DNA from: Chthonomonadaceae bacterium
GTDB lineage: Bacteria > Armatimonadota > Chthonomonadetes > Chthonomonadales > Chthonomonadaceae
DNA: 7,950 nt
NCBI GenBank assembly: GCA_014377395.1
Contig: JACMPS010000090.1
Coordinates: 1 to 7,950, forward strand
Direction: 5' to 3'
Shown piece by piece: positions 1-6,908 of this stretch. The notes under the pieces are model-generated. The model was not told the origin of the DNA. It did not search any database and worked only from the letters and a program-made list of their open reading frames with translations. Within the stretch, counting starts at the first letter, position 1, and each line of letters starts with the position of its first letter. The translations under genes were made by a program, and so were the position numbers.

Positions 1-374
1 GAAACTGCCGAGGGGTGAAAGATTGAAAGACGTTCAAGAGCGAGTTCCAACATTGTTGGGGAACCGTCCAGTGCCACGCCGTTTGCGCCAGTCCAATGCC
101 GCAAGATCGTTTCCAGCAACACCCCGTCTCCGCAACCGAGATCGAGAACCCAGGTGGGTGCAAGATTCGGGGGGCGTGGCGGCAACAATTCGAGCATCAC
201 TTCCAATTGCGTTGCACCGCCCAGAATGGCACCTCGCCGCTCCTTCACAAATTGCGTCGCGACGGCACCGTCCTGCCAGACGCGCCAATCGGTTTGCGGC
301 TCGGTGATTGTGCGTCGGTCTTCGGCATTGAAAGAGTTGCCGAAATTGGAAGTCTCAGAGTTTGGATCGCTCAT
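1..374 (-). CDS. Class I SAM-dependent methyltransferase, N-terminal part (runs off left edge)
   Basis: Read on the minus strand from an ATG at 374-372, the frame stays open to base 1 and gives 124 residues; the C-terminal part is outside the window. Residues 76-84 read VLDLGCGDG, the glycine-rich motif I that binds S-adenosylmethionine. It is followed at about 100-109 by GVALDGSPTM, where Asp103 fits the acidic residue that contacts the SAM ribose, then by MLELALERL as in Methyltransf_25/Methyltransf_11-type enzymes. The stretch before motif I (VKERRGAILGG...QLEVMLELL) also resembles the helix that precedes the Rossmann fold in this family. The start overlaps the stop of the upstream membrane-protein gene by four bases (ATGA, 374-371), so translation is probably coupled. 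The family is clear. The substrate (small molecule, lipid, quinone or protein) cannot be deduced because the substrate-binding half is missing. Confidence 0.85.
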   Translation of the reverse strand, partial: MSDPNSETSNFGNSFNAEDRRTITEPQTDWRVWQDGAVATQFVKERRGAILGGATQLEVMLELLPPRPPNLAPTWVLDLGCGDGVLLETILRHWTGANGVALDGSPTMLELALERLSIFHPSAV

Positions 375-706
375 TCCGTATTTGCCCCTGCGCTTGATTT
401 GCGCTTGTGTGACAACCCGGTGAGAACCCCGATTGTTACGCCGACTCCCCCGAAAAGTAGCGCGTTGATGACCACGTTGCGAACGGAATCAAGTCCGGTT
501 TTCTCGACGATCCCATTGTAAATAATCCAGAGAATGCCGTTCAGCGTTGCCAGAAGCCCGATAAGCAGACCCCGGATCGCACCCCGCTTAACGGCACTGC
601 GTTTCGCTCCCCATGCCGCCCCGATCCCTGCCCCCAAGAAGGGACAGACAACCGCCAGCAAAAGGAACAATCTCCCCACCGCTTCCGAGTTTACAATCTC
701 TTTCAT
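371..706 (-). CDS. Small integral membrane protein of unknown function (111 aa)
   Basis: Three hydrophobic segments are visible at about residues 12-33, 43-67 and 78-99, separated by short basic loops (AKRSAVKRG near 34-42), with a polar, lysine/arginine-containing tail. This fits a three-pass inner-membrane protein with no signal-peptide cleavage site that I can see. The glycine-rich helices (GAGIGAAWG, GGVGVTIGVLTG) are typical of compact small membrane proteins but name no family that I recognise. The start is well supported: GAGGTGA lies 7 nt upstream of the ATG at 706. The gene begins 36 nt after the ilvN stop with no terminator between them, and its TGA overlaps the ATG of the methyltransferase gene. 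It is therefore probably part of the same transcript and coupled to the methyltransferase. No function is assigned. Confidence 0.8.
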   Translation of the reverse strand: MKEIVNSEAVGRLFLLLAVVCPFLGAGIGAAWGAKRSAVKRGAIRGLLIGLLATLNGILWIIYNGIVEKTGLDSVRNVVINALLFGGVGVTIGVLTGLSHKRKSSAGANTE

Positions 707-742
707 CGAAAATCACCTCTATGGCTGTGGCAGAACAGAACG

Positions 743-1282
743 CTACTCCGACTCACGACCTGCACGCGCCGCAGTTTTCGATCCTCGCGCCATTGCAATA
801 ATTCCTGTGCGAACGAGTTCACGGATGCCGTAAGTCTCTAAAAGGTGCGTGATCTTGTCGAGTTTGTCTGTGCTTCCGGTCACTTCGATGATGAACGTTT
901 TATCGCTCATATCAATGATTCGCCCCCGGAAAATTTCGACGATTTGCATGATTTCGCCCCGGTCTTTGGCTTCGGCATTGACCTTAATTAAGGCGAGTTC
1001 ACGTTCGACGGCAGCGGTTTCGGTGTAATCCACTACCTTCATTACTTCGACGAGTTTGTTCAGTTGTTTCGTGATTTGTTCGAGAACGCGGTGGTCTCCC
1101 CCCACCACAATCGTCATGCGGGAGACGGCGGGATTGTCCGTCACGGAAACCGCAAGCGATTCGATATTGAAGCTGCGTCGGGCGAATAGCCCCGCAACTC
1201 TTGCCAGCACACCGGGATTATTTTCCACCAGTGCCGTGATCGTGTGATGTTGTTCTAGTTGCGCGATAATGGCTGAGTTCAT
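743..1282 (-). CDS. ilvN: Acetolactate synthase (AHAS) small regulatory subunit
   Basis: This 179-residue protein is the regulatory subunit of acetohydroxyacid synthase, the first common enzyme of valine, leucine and isoleucine synthesis. It stimulates the catalytic subunit IlvB and gives feedback inhibition by valine. An N-terminal ACT domain spans about residues 13-85 (TITALVENNPGVLARVAGLF, then FNIESLAVSVTD). A C-terminal small-subunit domain follows at about 92-170 (ELALIKVNAEAKDRGEIMQI, then VRTGIIAMARG). Asn21, Gly24 and Asn39 align with Asn11, Gly14 and Asn29 of E. coli IlvH, which are implicated in valine binding, so feedback control is probably retained. There is an N-terminal extension of about 10 residues compared with IlvH. 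The ATG overlaps the stop of the upstream glycosyltransferase gene (ATGA), with AGGAA 7 nt before it. It is separated from ilvB by two unrelated genes, which is unusual. Confidence 0.97.
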   Translation of the reverse strand: MNSAIIAQLEQHHTITALVENNPGVLARVAGLFARRSFNIESLAVSVTDNPAVSRMTIVVGGDHRVLEQITKQLNKLVEVMKVVDYTETAAVERELALIKVNAEAKDRGEIMQIVEIFRGRIIDMSDKTFIIEVTGSTDKLDKITHLLETYGIRELVRTGIIAMARGSKTAARAGRESE

Positions 1283-3063
1283 TCTAAAATTCCTTTCTCA
1301 GTAGATTCGACTACTTGCAAGGCTTTCAATTCGGGTTTCATTCCGCTCAGACCGGGCATGGCGTCCACAATTTTAAGACGTTCTGCAAGATAGGCGTTTG
1401 CCTCGGTTTCCAGTCCGGCGTTTCGGTAAGCGAGAATGGCGGAAATCCAATGTTCTATCGCAAAAGGGACTTCCTCAATGGCTCGAAAGGCTTTTGCCGC
1501 CTCTGCCCAATTTCCCGTCTGTGCGAAACATTCCGCAAGACGTAAACGAAAAAGAGGGGCATCGCTTTTCAGTTTCAGGGCGGTTTGTCCGTGCAAGATC
1601 GCTTTCGGCAGATCGCCTTCACGAAGGGCTAAATCGAAGAGCATTGTTGCACAACGCCCCCCGAAATTTCGGAGGATCGTTTCCGCACTCTCTTCGGGTC
1701 TGGAGTAGAGACTCATTTCAGCACAACCATTCGAGAAATCAAAGCCGTCCAGGGTGCGCGGAAACCCGAATCCTTCGATCATCGAAAAATCAAGGGCACT
1801 TTGTCCTGAAAGCAGTGCCTCACAAAGTTGGATCGTTTCGGAAAGAACTTGCTCTGCCATTCCGGTTTCATTACGACGCGCAAGACAAATTCCGGCATAA
1901 GTCATCCGCACATAAAGGTTTGTAGGCATCACCGCAAATGCGCGTTTTGCCTGCTCCTGGGCGGCACTCAAAAGCCCGACCGGATCGCTCCCATTCTCGG
2001 CTTCCCATGCAAAAAGGGTTGCCTGTGCCTCGTGAAATAACTCCGGTGGACATCCCGCTCGTTGTGCGTCACGCAATAATCGGCGACAATAAGCGAAGTA
2101 ATCCGGGCTGAGACAACCGAACACCTGCTGTGCTTTTCGATAAAATTGCTTCCACAGGGGCAACTGCAAAAAGGGGCGTGTTCGTTCGCCGAGGTGCGTT
2201 TCGATTGCCCCGAACATTGCATCGGTGTGGCTTCGCATTGTATGTCGGGTAACGACTCGAACCCGCCCAGCCTCTGCAATTTTCAGGCGTTCCTTTTCGT
2301 TCTCAGAGGCGAGAAAGTAAGCGAGACGTTCCCGATAATTTTCCTGCGTGTAGAGGACATGATGTACCCCGTCCTCTAAAATTTCAGCGTTTTCGGTGTT
2401 CTCGACTTCATTGAAAAGCAAAGCACCACAGGCGGCGGCTTCATAAACGCGAGCGTTTGTTTCACCATAGGCACTGCAATTAAAAACAATTTTCGCACGA
2501 TTCAGGAGACAATTGTATTCTTTTCCAAAAACGCCGTACTCAATTTTTACTTTGTATTGGTCGCTCAGAAGAGCGATCTGCTCAAGCCATTTCTCACGCT
2601 TTCGCCAGATAAGGGGATTAAGCGAACCCACAAATAAAATGTCAATGTCGCGTTCGGTATCGGGGATGACAAACTGTTTTTCCGGCTCTGTGTACCACAA
2701 CCGCACGAATTCCGCGTTTTCGTAACCTTCCGCCCGTAGAATGGGGAGAAGTTCACGCTGACCCATCGTGAGATCGAAGAACCCGATCCCCGCCCTTGTC
2801 GCTCGTCCTCGCCTGTCCCAATCGCCAATCGCACACACCGAAAGTCCCGAAAATTCCTCGATGTCCGACGGCAACGGGAAATGACCGATGCCGGGATGCA
2901 AAAACACATCGGGAACCCAACCGGGCGGGCAACTTTCGAGCATTTCCGCTATCGAAAGTGGGAAAAGGTGTCCGTTTCGATCACGCGGCGCATACCTTGC
3001 ATCGAACCGCTTCCGGTCATGCTTCAAATATTCTTCGGAAAGATAGCCGATCAAAATCTTCAT
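1279..3063 (-). CDS. CgeB-like glycosyltransferase (group 1) fused to TPR repeats, paralog 2
   Basis: This is a 594-residue cytoplasmic protein without signal peptide or membrane segment. Residues 1-125 resemble the N-terminal half of CgeB/spore-maturation-type glycosyltransferases. Residues about 139-290 look like the group 1 glycosyltransferase domain found in CgeB (Glyco_trans_1_2): RDIDILFVGSLNP at 138-150, RAKIVFNCSAYGETNARVYE at 189-208, then AAACGALLF. Glu208 and Gly213 fit the conserved E(A)xxxG donor-site motif, so it is probably catalytic. The C-terminal half is alpha-helical with TPR-like repeats, clearest at about 504-535 (FRLRLAECFAQTGNWAEAAKAF). Proteins of this kind transfer sugars to proteins or surface structures; acceptor and sugar are unknown. 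It is a full-length paralog of the preceding gene. Its ATG overlaps that gene's stop (ATGA, 3063-3060) with only a weak ribosome binding site, and its own stop overlaps the ilvN start. Confidence 0.85.
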   Translation of the reverse strand: MKILIGYLSEEYLKHDRKRFDARYAPRDRNGHLFPLSIAEMLESCPPGWVPDVFLHPGIGHFPLPSDIEEFSGLSVCAIGDWDRRGRATRAGIGFFDLTMGQRELLPILRAEGYENAEFVRLWYTEPEKQFVIPDTERDIDILFVGSLNPLIWRKREKWLEQIALLSDQYKVKIEYGVFGKEYNCLLNRAKIVFNCSAYGETNARVYEAAACGALLFNEVENTENAEILEDGVHHVLYTQENYRERLAYFLASENEKERLKIAEAGRVRVVTRHTMRSHTDAMFGAIETHLGERTRPFLQLPLWKQFYRKAQQVFGCLSPDYFAYCRRLLRDAQRAGCPPELFHEAQATLFAWEAENGSDPVGLLSAAQEQAKRAFAVMPTNLYVRMTYAGICLARRNETGMAEQVLSETIQLCEALLSGQSALDFSMIEGFGFPRTLDGFDFSNGCAEMSLYSRPEESAETILRNFGGRCATMLFDLALREGDLPKAILHGQTALKLKSDAPLFRLRLAECFAQTGNWAEAAKAFRAIEEVPFAIEHWISAILAYRNAGLETEANAYLAERLKIVDAMPGLSGMKPELKALQVVESTEKGILE

Positions 3064-4898
3064 TGCGTTGACTGCTCAACCGATTTCAGGGCATCCGTTA
3101 GCACAAGGCGAACTCTCTCAAAAGCGGGAATGGCGGAAATCACCCTTAAACGCTCACTTACAAAGGCTTCCGCTTCGGTGCGTAGTCCTAGAGTCGTGAG
3201 AACGGAAACCAGTTCCGACCAGACCGAAACCGAGAGCGGCGTGATCTGCAAGCCCTCGAAGTAATGCAGTGCCGCCTCTTTGAGTTGACCGTTTAGGGCT
3301 TCACACCGAGCCAGTCTTAAAATCGCTTCCGCTTCGTTGGGGAGATTCGCGACTGCCGCCTGTGCTTGCCGTAGTGCCTCTTCATTTTGCCCATTCGCCG
3401 TAGAGAGATCACTGAGCATCGAACGGCAACGCCACGCCAGGGTGCGGCAGACCTCCTCGCGCCATGCCGCCGGGTCAATTTCCTTGATTAGATAAGCACG
3501 ATCCAACCGCGCATCGAAGACATCATTCCAGTGCGGATAACCGAAACCGATCAGGTCCAGTGGCTTGCGTTCGCCCGTTAAATCAGGCTCGAAGACCTCT
3601 ATTTCGCACAATTCCGCCGCCGTTGAAAGCGAAACCGCCGCCTCAATCACATCATTTCTTCCGGTTGGATGCAGACCCTGCGTCGCTTCCGCCCGATGCA
3701 ACAACAAAAAAGCAAAGGTCAAATATGTAAACGGATTGCGTGGATTTTTCTTGATTGCGTCTTTTGCGTAGAGGATGCCCGTCGTGAAGTTTCGGTTTTT
3801 CTCCCGTCCAAAAGGCAGAGAATGAGCCATTAATCCGTAAGTTGCGCCGCGTGCCTCCGCAAGCAGGGAACGATCAAACTCCGCTTCTTCCGGCTCACAC
3901 GCCTCCAGCAAAGTCAGTGCCGCTTCAAGATTTGTTACTTGCGATTGCGTGTAAATCTGAAAGGCTTTTTCGTAAGCCCGTTCCGCTTCCAGTTTTTGAG
4001 CCGAAGGACGAGACCGGGTTTCACGGTGCTTTTCCAGAGCGGCGTAAATCGCGTTTTGGTGTGCCGCCTCCGTGTGATTCTCCAGAACAAGGCGACGGGC
4101 GTCTTCCGCAATTTGAGTGCGTCCTGCGTCGTCCACAAGCCATTTCTTCAGCAAATCATCGAAGGTTTCCGCATTGTAATAGATTGCGTGAACGTTCTCC
4201 TTGAAGATTTCCTGCGCTTCAAAATTATCGTTTTCAAGGAAAAGGAGGGGGCTACACGCCGCCGCTCGAAAGGTTTGCCTGGTGAGACCGCCGTTGGCAC
4301 TGCGAAGGAAAACAATCTTTGCACGGCTCATCAAATTCGCTTCGGTTTCAAGATCACTTTCAGGAGAAATGACAATTTTATAGTTGTCGCTCAATCGTGC
4401 GATACGCTCTACCCAGCGGTTGCGCTCTTCGTATTCCGTTATATCGAGCGAACCGACAAACAGCAAATCTATGTCGCGCTTTACTTCCGGCAAGGCACGA
4501 TAAATTTCTGCATCAATACCGCCGAAAAGAGCAAATTCGCCGTTCTCTAAACCACCTGCCCTCAATAAAGCCAATCCGTTCCGATCTCCCAAAATGAGAT
4601 CGAGAAGCCCGATACCTGCACTGATCGCTCTTCCACCATGATGCCAGTCTTCGATGTTTGCCGCCGTCAATCCCTCAAATCCTTCGATATCCGTCGGCAA
4701 AGGAAAATGCGCGAGGCTTCCGTGCAGATAAACTTCGGGCGTCCACCCCGACGGGCAAAATGTCAGCATTCCAGAGATCGAATGGGGGAGGGGACTGTCC
4801 TTCTCATAGGCGCGAATCGTCTTTACGTCGAAACGCTCCCTATCGAAAAAAGGCAATTCTCCCTCACTGTCACCGACTAAAATTCTGAGTGGAGGCAC
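3060..4898 (-). CDS. CgeB-like glycosyltransferase (group 1) fused to TPR repeats, paralog 1, altered donor site
   Basis: This 612-residue protein has the same architecture as the next gene downstream. Matching landmarks include RDIDLLFVGSLD (141-152), the block HFPLPTDIEGFEGL (64-77), SRAKIVF (191-197) and a TPR-like C-terminus (about 524-555, ILRLARCEALNGQLKEAALH). At the donor-binding motif it reads FRAAACSPLLF: Arg211 replaces the glutamate and Ser216 the glycine kept by the paralog. It may therefore have changed specificity or be a non-catalytic partner. The chosen start is GTG at 4898-4896, because an in-frame stop (TAA) lies 9 bases upstream and the residues after it (LRILVG) align with the paralog's N-terminus (MKILIG). 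The ribosome binding site of this GTG is weak (GAGAG, 11 nt away). A stronger site precedes an out-of-frame ATG at 4920. The gene lies 88 nt downstream of ilvB. Confidence 0.82.
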   Translation of the reverse strand: MPPLRILVGDSEGELPFFDRERFDVKTIRAYEKDSPLPHSISGMLTFCPSGWTPEVYLHGSLAHFPLPTDIEGFEGLTAANIEDWHHGGRAISAGIGLLDLILGDRNGLALLRAGGLENGEFALFGGIDAEIYRALPEVKRDIDLLFVGSLDITEYEERNRWVERIARLSDNYKIVISPESDLETEANLMSRAKIVFLRSANGGLTRQTFRAAACSPLLFLENDNFEAQEIFKENVHAIYYNAETFDDLLKKWLVDDAGRTQIAEDARRLVLENHTEAAHQNAIYAALEKHRETRSRPSAQKLEAERAYEKAFQIYTQSQVTNLEAALTLLEACEPEEAEFDRSLLAEARGATYGLMAHSLPFGREKNRNFTTGILYAKDAIKKNPRNPFTYLTFAFLLLHRAEATQGLHPTGRNDVIEAAVSLSTAAELCEIEVFEPDLTGERKPLDLIGFGYPHWNDVFDARLDRAYLIKEIDPAAWREEVCRTLAWRCRSMLSDLSTANGQNEEALRQAQAAVANLPNEAEAILRLARCEALNGQLKEAALHYFEGLQITPLSVSVWSELVSVLTTLGLRTEAEAFVSERLRVISAIPAFERVRLVLTDALKSVEQSTQ

Positions 4899-4920
4899 TA
4901 ATCGTTACGCTCTCTTGCAT
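4870..4920 (-). CDS. Possible 16-codon upstream ORF overlapping the start of glycosyltransferase paralog 1
   Basis: An ATG at 4920-4918 is preceded by GGGAG with 5 nt spacing and by a further AGGAG, a better initiation context than the GTG of the large gene. It opens 16 codons (MQESVTISASTQNFSR) and ends at a TGA at 4872-4870, 29 bases inside the next gene in another frame. It could be a coupling leader ORF, or the true start of the glycosyltransferase separated from it by a one-base indel or sequence error, since the two starts differ by 22 nt. It could equally be chance. I cannot tell from one sequence. Confidence 0.3.
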   Translation of the reverse strand: MQESVTISASTQNFSR

Positions 4921-4924
4921 TGGC

Positions 4925-4960
4925 TCTCCCTTCTCCTGATTTTTTTCAAGAGAGGGGAGA
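4925..4960 (-). repeat. Hairpin with A6 loop in the ilvB-glycosyltransferase gap
   Basis: In the transcript, arms 4960-4946 and 4939-4925 form a 15-pair stem with one C-A mismatch and one U-G wobble around a loop of six A. The stem begins and ends in TCTCCC/GGGAGA, like the GC-rich palindromes at 7342-7366 and 7565-7586, so it may be a relative of that repeat type. No U-run follows on the minus strand, so it is not a standard intrinsic terminator. Its 3' arm contains the AGGAG and GGGAG that precede the ATG at 4920, so folding would hide this ribosome binding site. It may reduce translation or transcription of the genes after ilvB. Confidence 0.6.
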
Positions 4961-4986
4961 TCAATGAGGTCATAAAGGGGGGCAAA

Positions 4987-6786
4987 CTACTTTTTCGTCA
5001 CTTCGACGTATTCTTCGAGCAGGGTTTCTTGATCGGCAAACGACCACTCTGAACCATCTCGGTGAACATCTACCTTGAGTTCTTCGAGGTTTTGACGAAT
5101 CATCATCTCTTTAATGGACTGCCCGGAAGGAATCATCGGGTAGACGTTTTCCTTTTGAGGAATCAAGCAGTTGATCACAACGGGACGATCCGTTACGCCT
5201 TTCGCCGTCTCCATTGCAATCAGAAACTCTTCAGGTGTCTCAGCAGTTAAGCCAACACCGCCGTAGGCTTCCGTCAATTTCACGAAGTCGGGGGAGGCTT
5301 GCAAATCAACCTGGCTGTAACGCTCTTCGTAGAACATTTCTTGCCACTGGCGCACCATTCCCAGAGATTTATTGTTGATGATTACAGTGATCACGGGCTG
5401 TCCGTAAACCGTTGCCGTCATCAATTCCTGCGTCATCATCTGGAAAGAGCCGTCTCCTGAGATACAAACTACACGCTTATCCGGATTCGCGAATTGCGCT
5501 CCGATTGCGGCAGGAAGTCCGTAGCCCATCGTGCCAAGTCCGCCCGAAGTGATCCACTGATGTGGTCGCTTGCTCTTGAAATATTGCGCTGCCCACATCT
5601 GGTGTTGCCCCACGTCAGTGGTCATAATGCAGTCATGCCCAAAGGTGGCACTTGCGTTTTCGATGCAGTACTCGGCGTAGAGCAGTCCATCTTGCGGGTA
5701 GATCAACGGAAAACGCACTTTCCAATCCATGATCTGATCGTTCCACGCGGTCGCGGGACGAGGCTGAACAAATTTGAGCAGTTCCGTCAAAATCGTTTTC
5801 ACGTCGCCGACAATCGGCACGTCGGGAACGATCACTTTTCCGATTTCCGCCGGGTCAATGTCAATGTGAATGATTTTCGCGTTGACGGCAAACTTGCTCA
5901 CGTCACCTGTTACGCGATCATCGAATCGCGCTCCCACTGCAATCAGCAGGTCACATTGTGAAACGGCGTGATTGGCGTAGGCGGTTCCGTGCATCCCCAA
6001 CATTCCCATCGAAAGCGGATGAGTTTCGTCAAGTGCGCCTTTGCCAAGCAAGGTTGTCGTTGTCAAAATGTTGGTGCGTTCCGCCAGTTCCGTCACAACG
6101 TCCTGAGCATCGGAGGCAATCGCGCCGCCGCCAATGTACAAGACGGGCTTCTCGGATTCGGCGATAAGTTGCGCCGCTTTTCTGATTTGCAGTTCCGGGA
6201 TGCGCGTGTTGGGACCTGCCGGACGATACGAAGGGATATTGACGGTGCGCGGGTAATCCGTCGCCGCATCGAACTCGATGATCCCTCGGCTGATGTCAAG
6301 GGGAATGTCCACGAGAACGGGACCGGGTCTGCCGGATCGCGCGAGATAAAAGGCTTCGGCGAGGGCAGGGGCAAGGTCTTCGACTCGTCTCACCAGATAA
6401 TTGTGCTTGGTGATCGGCATCGTAATTCCGGTAATGTCCGCTTCCTGAAAGGCATCTTTGCCAATCGAGGAAGTGCGAACCTGCCCGGTAATCGCCACCA
6501 TTGGGATCGAGTCCATATAGGCGGTTGCAATTCCTGTGACAAGATTGGTGGCACCTGGACCCGATGTGGCAAGGCAGACACCGACTTTTCCGGTGGAGCG
6601 TGCAAAGCCGTCCGCCATGTGTGCCGCGCCCTGCTCATGCCGAACAAGGACATGCTTGATGTCGTGACAATCGAAAATTGCATCGTAAATGGGGAGAACC
6701 GCCCCGCCGGGATAACCGAAAATGTGCGTGACCTGCTCTTGTCTCATACACTCCAGCAAAATTTGCGCTCCAGATAACTTAGCCAT
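4987..6786 (-). CDS. ilvB: Acetolactate synthase (AHAS) large catalytic subunit
   Basis: This is a thiamine-diphosphate enzyme that condenses two pyruvates to acetolactate, or pyruvate with 2-oxobutyrate to acetohydroxybutyrate, in branched-chain amino acid synthesis. Positions below count from the preferred start. The N-terminal ThDP (PYR) domain has IFGYPGGAVLPIYD and RHEQGA with the catalytic Glu51. The central domain contains the FAD-related region (ARFDDRVTGD). The C-terminal domain has the ThDP/Mg motif GDG at 444-446 with NN at 471-472, followed by SLGMVRQWQ, whose Trp is the position known from herbicide resistance. The length of 599 is slightly above the usual 560-590 because of an acidic tail of about 30 residues. 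I prefer the ATG at 6786 (MAKLSGAQ): GGAG lies 9 nt before it, whereas an in-frame ATG at 6801 has no ribosome binding site. Expression is controlled by the T-box leader upstream. ilvN, its partner, is two genes downstream. Confidence 0.98.
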   Translation of the reverse strand: MAKLSGAQILLECMRQEQVTHIFGYPGGAVLPIYDAIFDCHDIKHVLVRHEQGAAHMADGFARSTGKVGVCLATSGPGATNLVTGIATAYMDSIPMVAITGQVRTSSIGKDAFQEADITGITMPITKHNYLVRRVEDLAPALAEAFYLARSGRPGPVLVDIPLDISRGIIEFDAATDYPRTVNIPSYRPAGPNTRIPELQIRKAAQLIAESEKPVLYIGGGAIASDAQDVVTELAERTNILTTTTLLGKGALDETHPLSMGMLGMHGTAYANHAVSQCDLLIAVGARFDDRVTGDVSKFAVNAKIIHIDIDPAEIGKVIVPDVPIVGDVKTILTELLKFVQPRPATAWNDQIMDWKVRFPLIYPQDGLLYAEYCIENASATFGHDCIMTTDVGQHQMWAAQYFKSKRPHQWITSGGLGTMGYGLPAAIGAQFANPDKRVVCISGDGSFQMMTQELMTATVYGQPVITVIINNKSLGMVRQWQEMFYEERYSQVDLQASPDFVKLTEAYGGVGLTAETPEEFLIAMETAKGVTDRPVVINCLIPQKENVYPMIPSGQSIKEMMIRQNLEELKVDVHRDGSEWSFADQETLLEEYVEVTKK

Positions 6787-6809
6787 CGTTCTCGTCTCCA
6801 TTCAATAGT

Positions 6810-6844
6810 GTTTACCGTTTCATCGGTGAATTTGCACGGTAAAC
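6810..6844 (-). promoter_or_regulatory. Second 5'-UTR hairpin between T-box terminator and ilvB
   Basis: In the transcript GUUUACCGU (6844-6836) pairs perfectly with ACGGUAAAC (6818-6810). Inside it UUCA (6830-6827) and UGAA (6822-6819) close a CCGA tetraloop, with a five-base bulge on one side. There is no U-run after it, so it is not a terminator. It ends about 10 nt before the ilvB ribosome binding site and is present only in read-through transcripts. It may stabilise or expose the 5' end of the mRNA, or be a processing site. The function is inferred only from position. Confidence 0.5.
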
Positions 6845-6870
6845 TTACGGTTCGATCAAATTTCATTGAC

Positions 6871-6908
6871 AAAAATAGCCTCTCATCCTCAAGGGACGAG
6901 AGGCTATT
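6871..6908 (-). terminator. Intrinsic terminator of the T-box leader
   Basis: A 15-pair stem (6908-6894 with 6888-6874, one G-U wobble, five-base loop) is followed by a U-run at 6875-6871. It is the regulated terminator of the T-box. The bases CCCUU at 6895-6891, in the 5' arm and loop, can instead pair with AAGGG at 6928-6924 to build the antiterminator, so the two folds exclude each other. Confidence 0.93.

Noticed and set aside
1..307. Plus-strand open frames and an 84-codon minus-strand frame at the left edge
   Set aside because: The minus-strand frame from 374 with the VLDLGCGDG motif and the ATGA overlap is the real gene; the others are shadows of it.
3939..4550. 203-codon open frame on the plus strand opposite glycosyltransferase paralog 1
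   Set aside because: It lies wholly within a convincing coding region on the other strand; the translation resembles no family and has no start context.
5968..6777. 269-codon open frame on the plus strand opposite ilvB
   Set aside because: It is antisense to the clearly conserved ilvB, its translation is low in recognisable motifs and rich in Arg, Gly and Cys, and no ribosome binding site supports it. It is a shadow frame.
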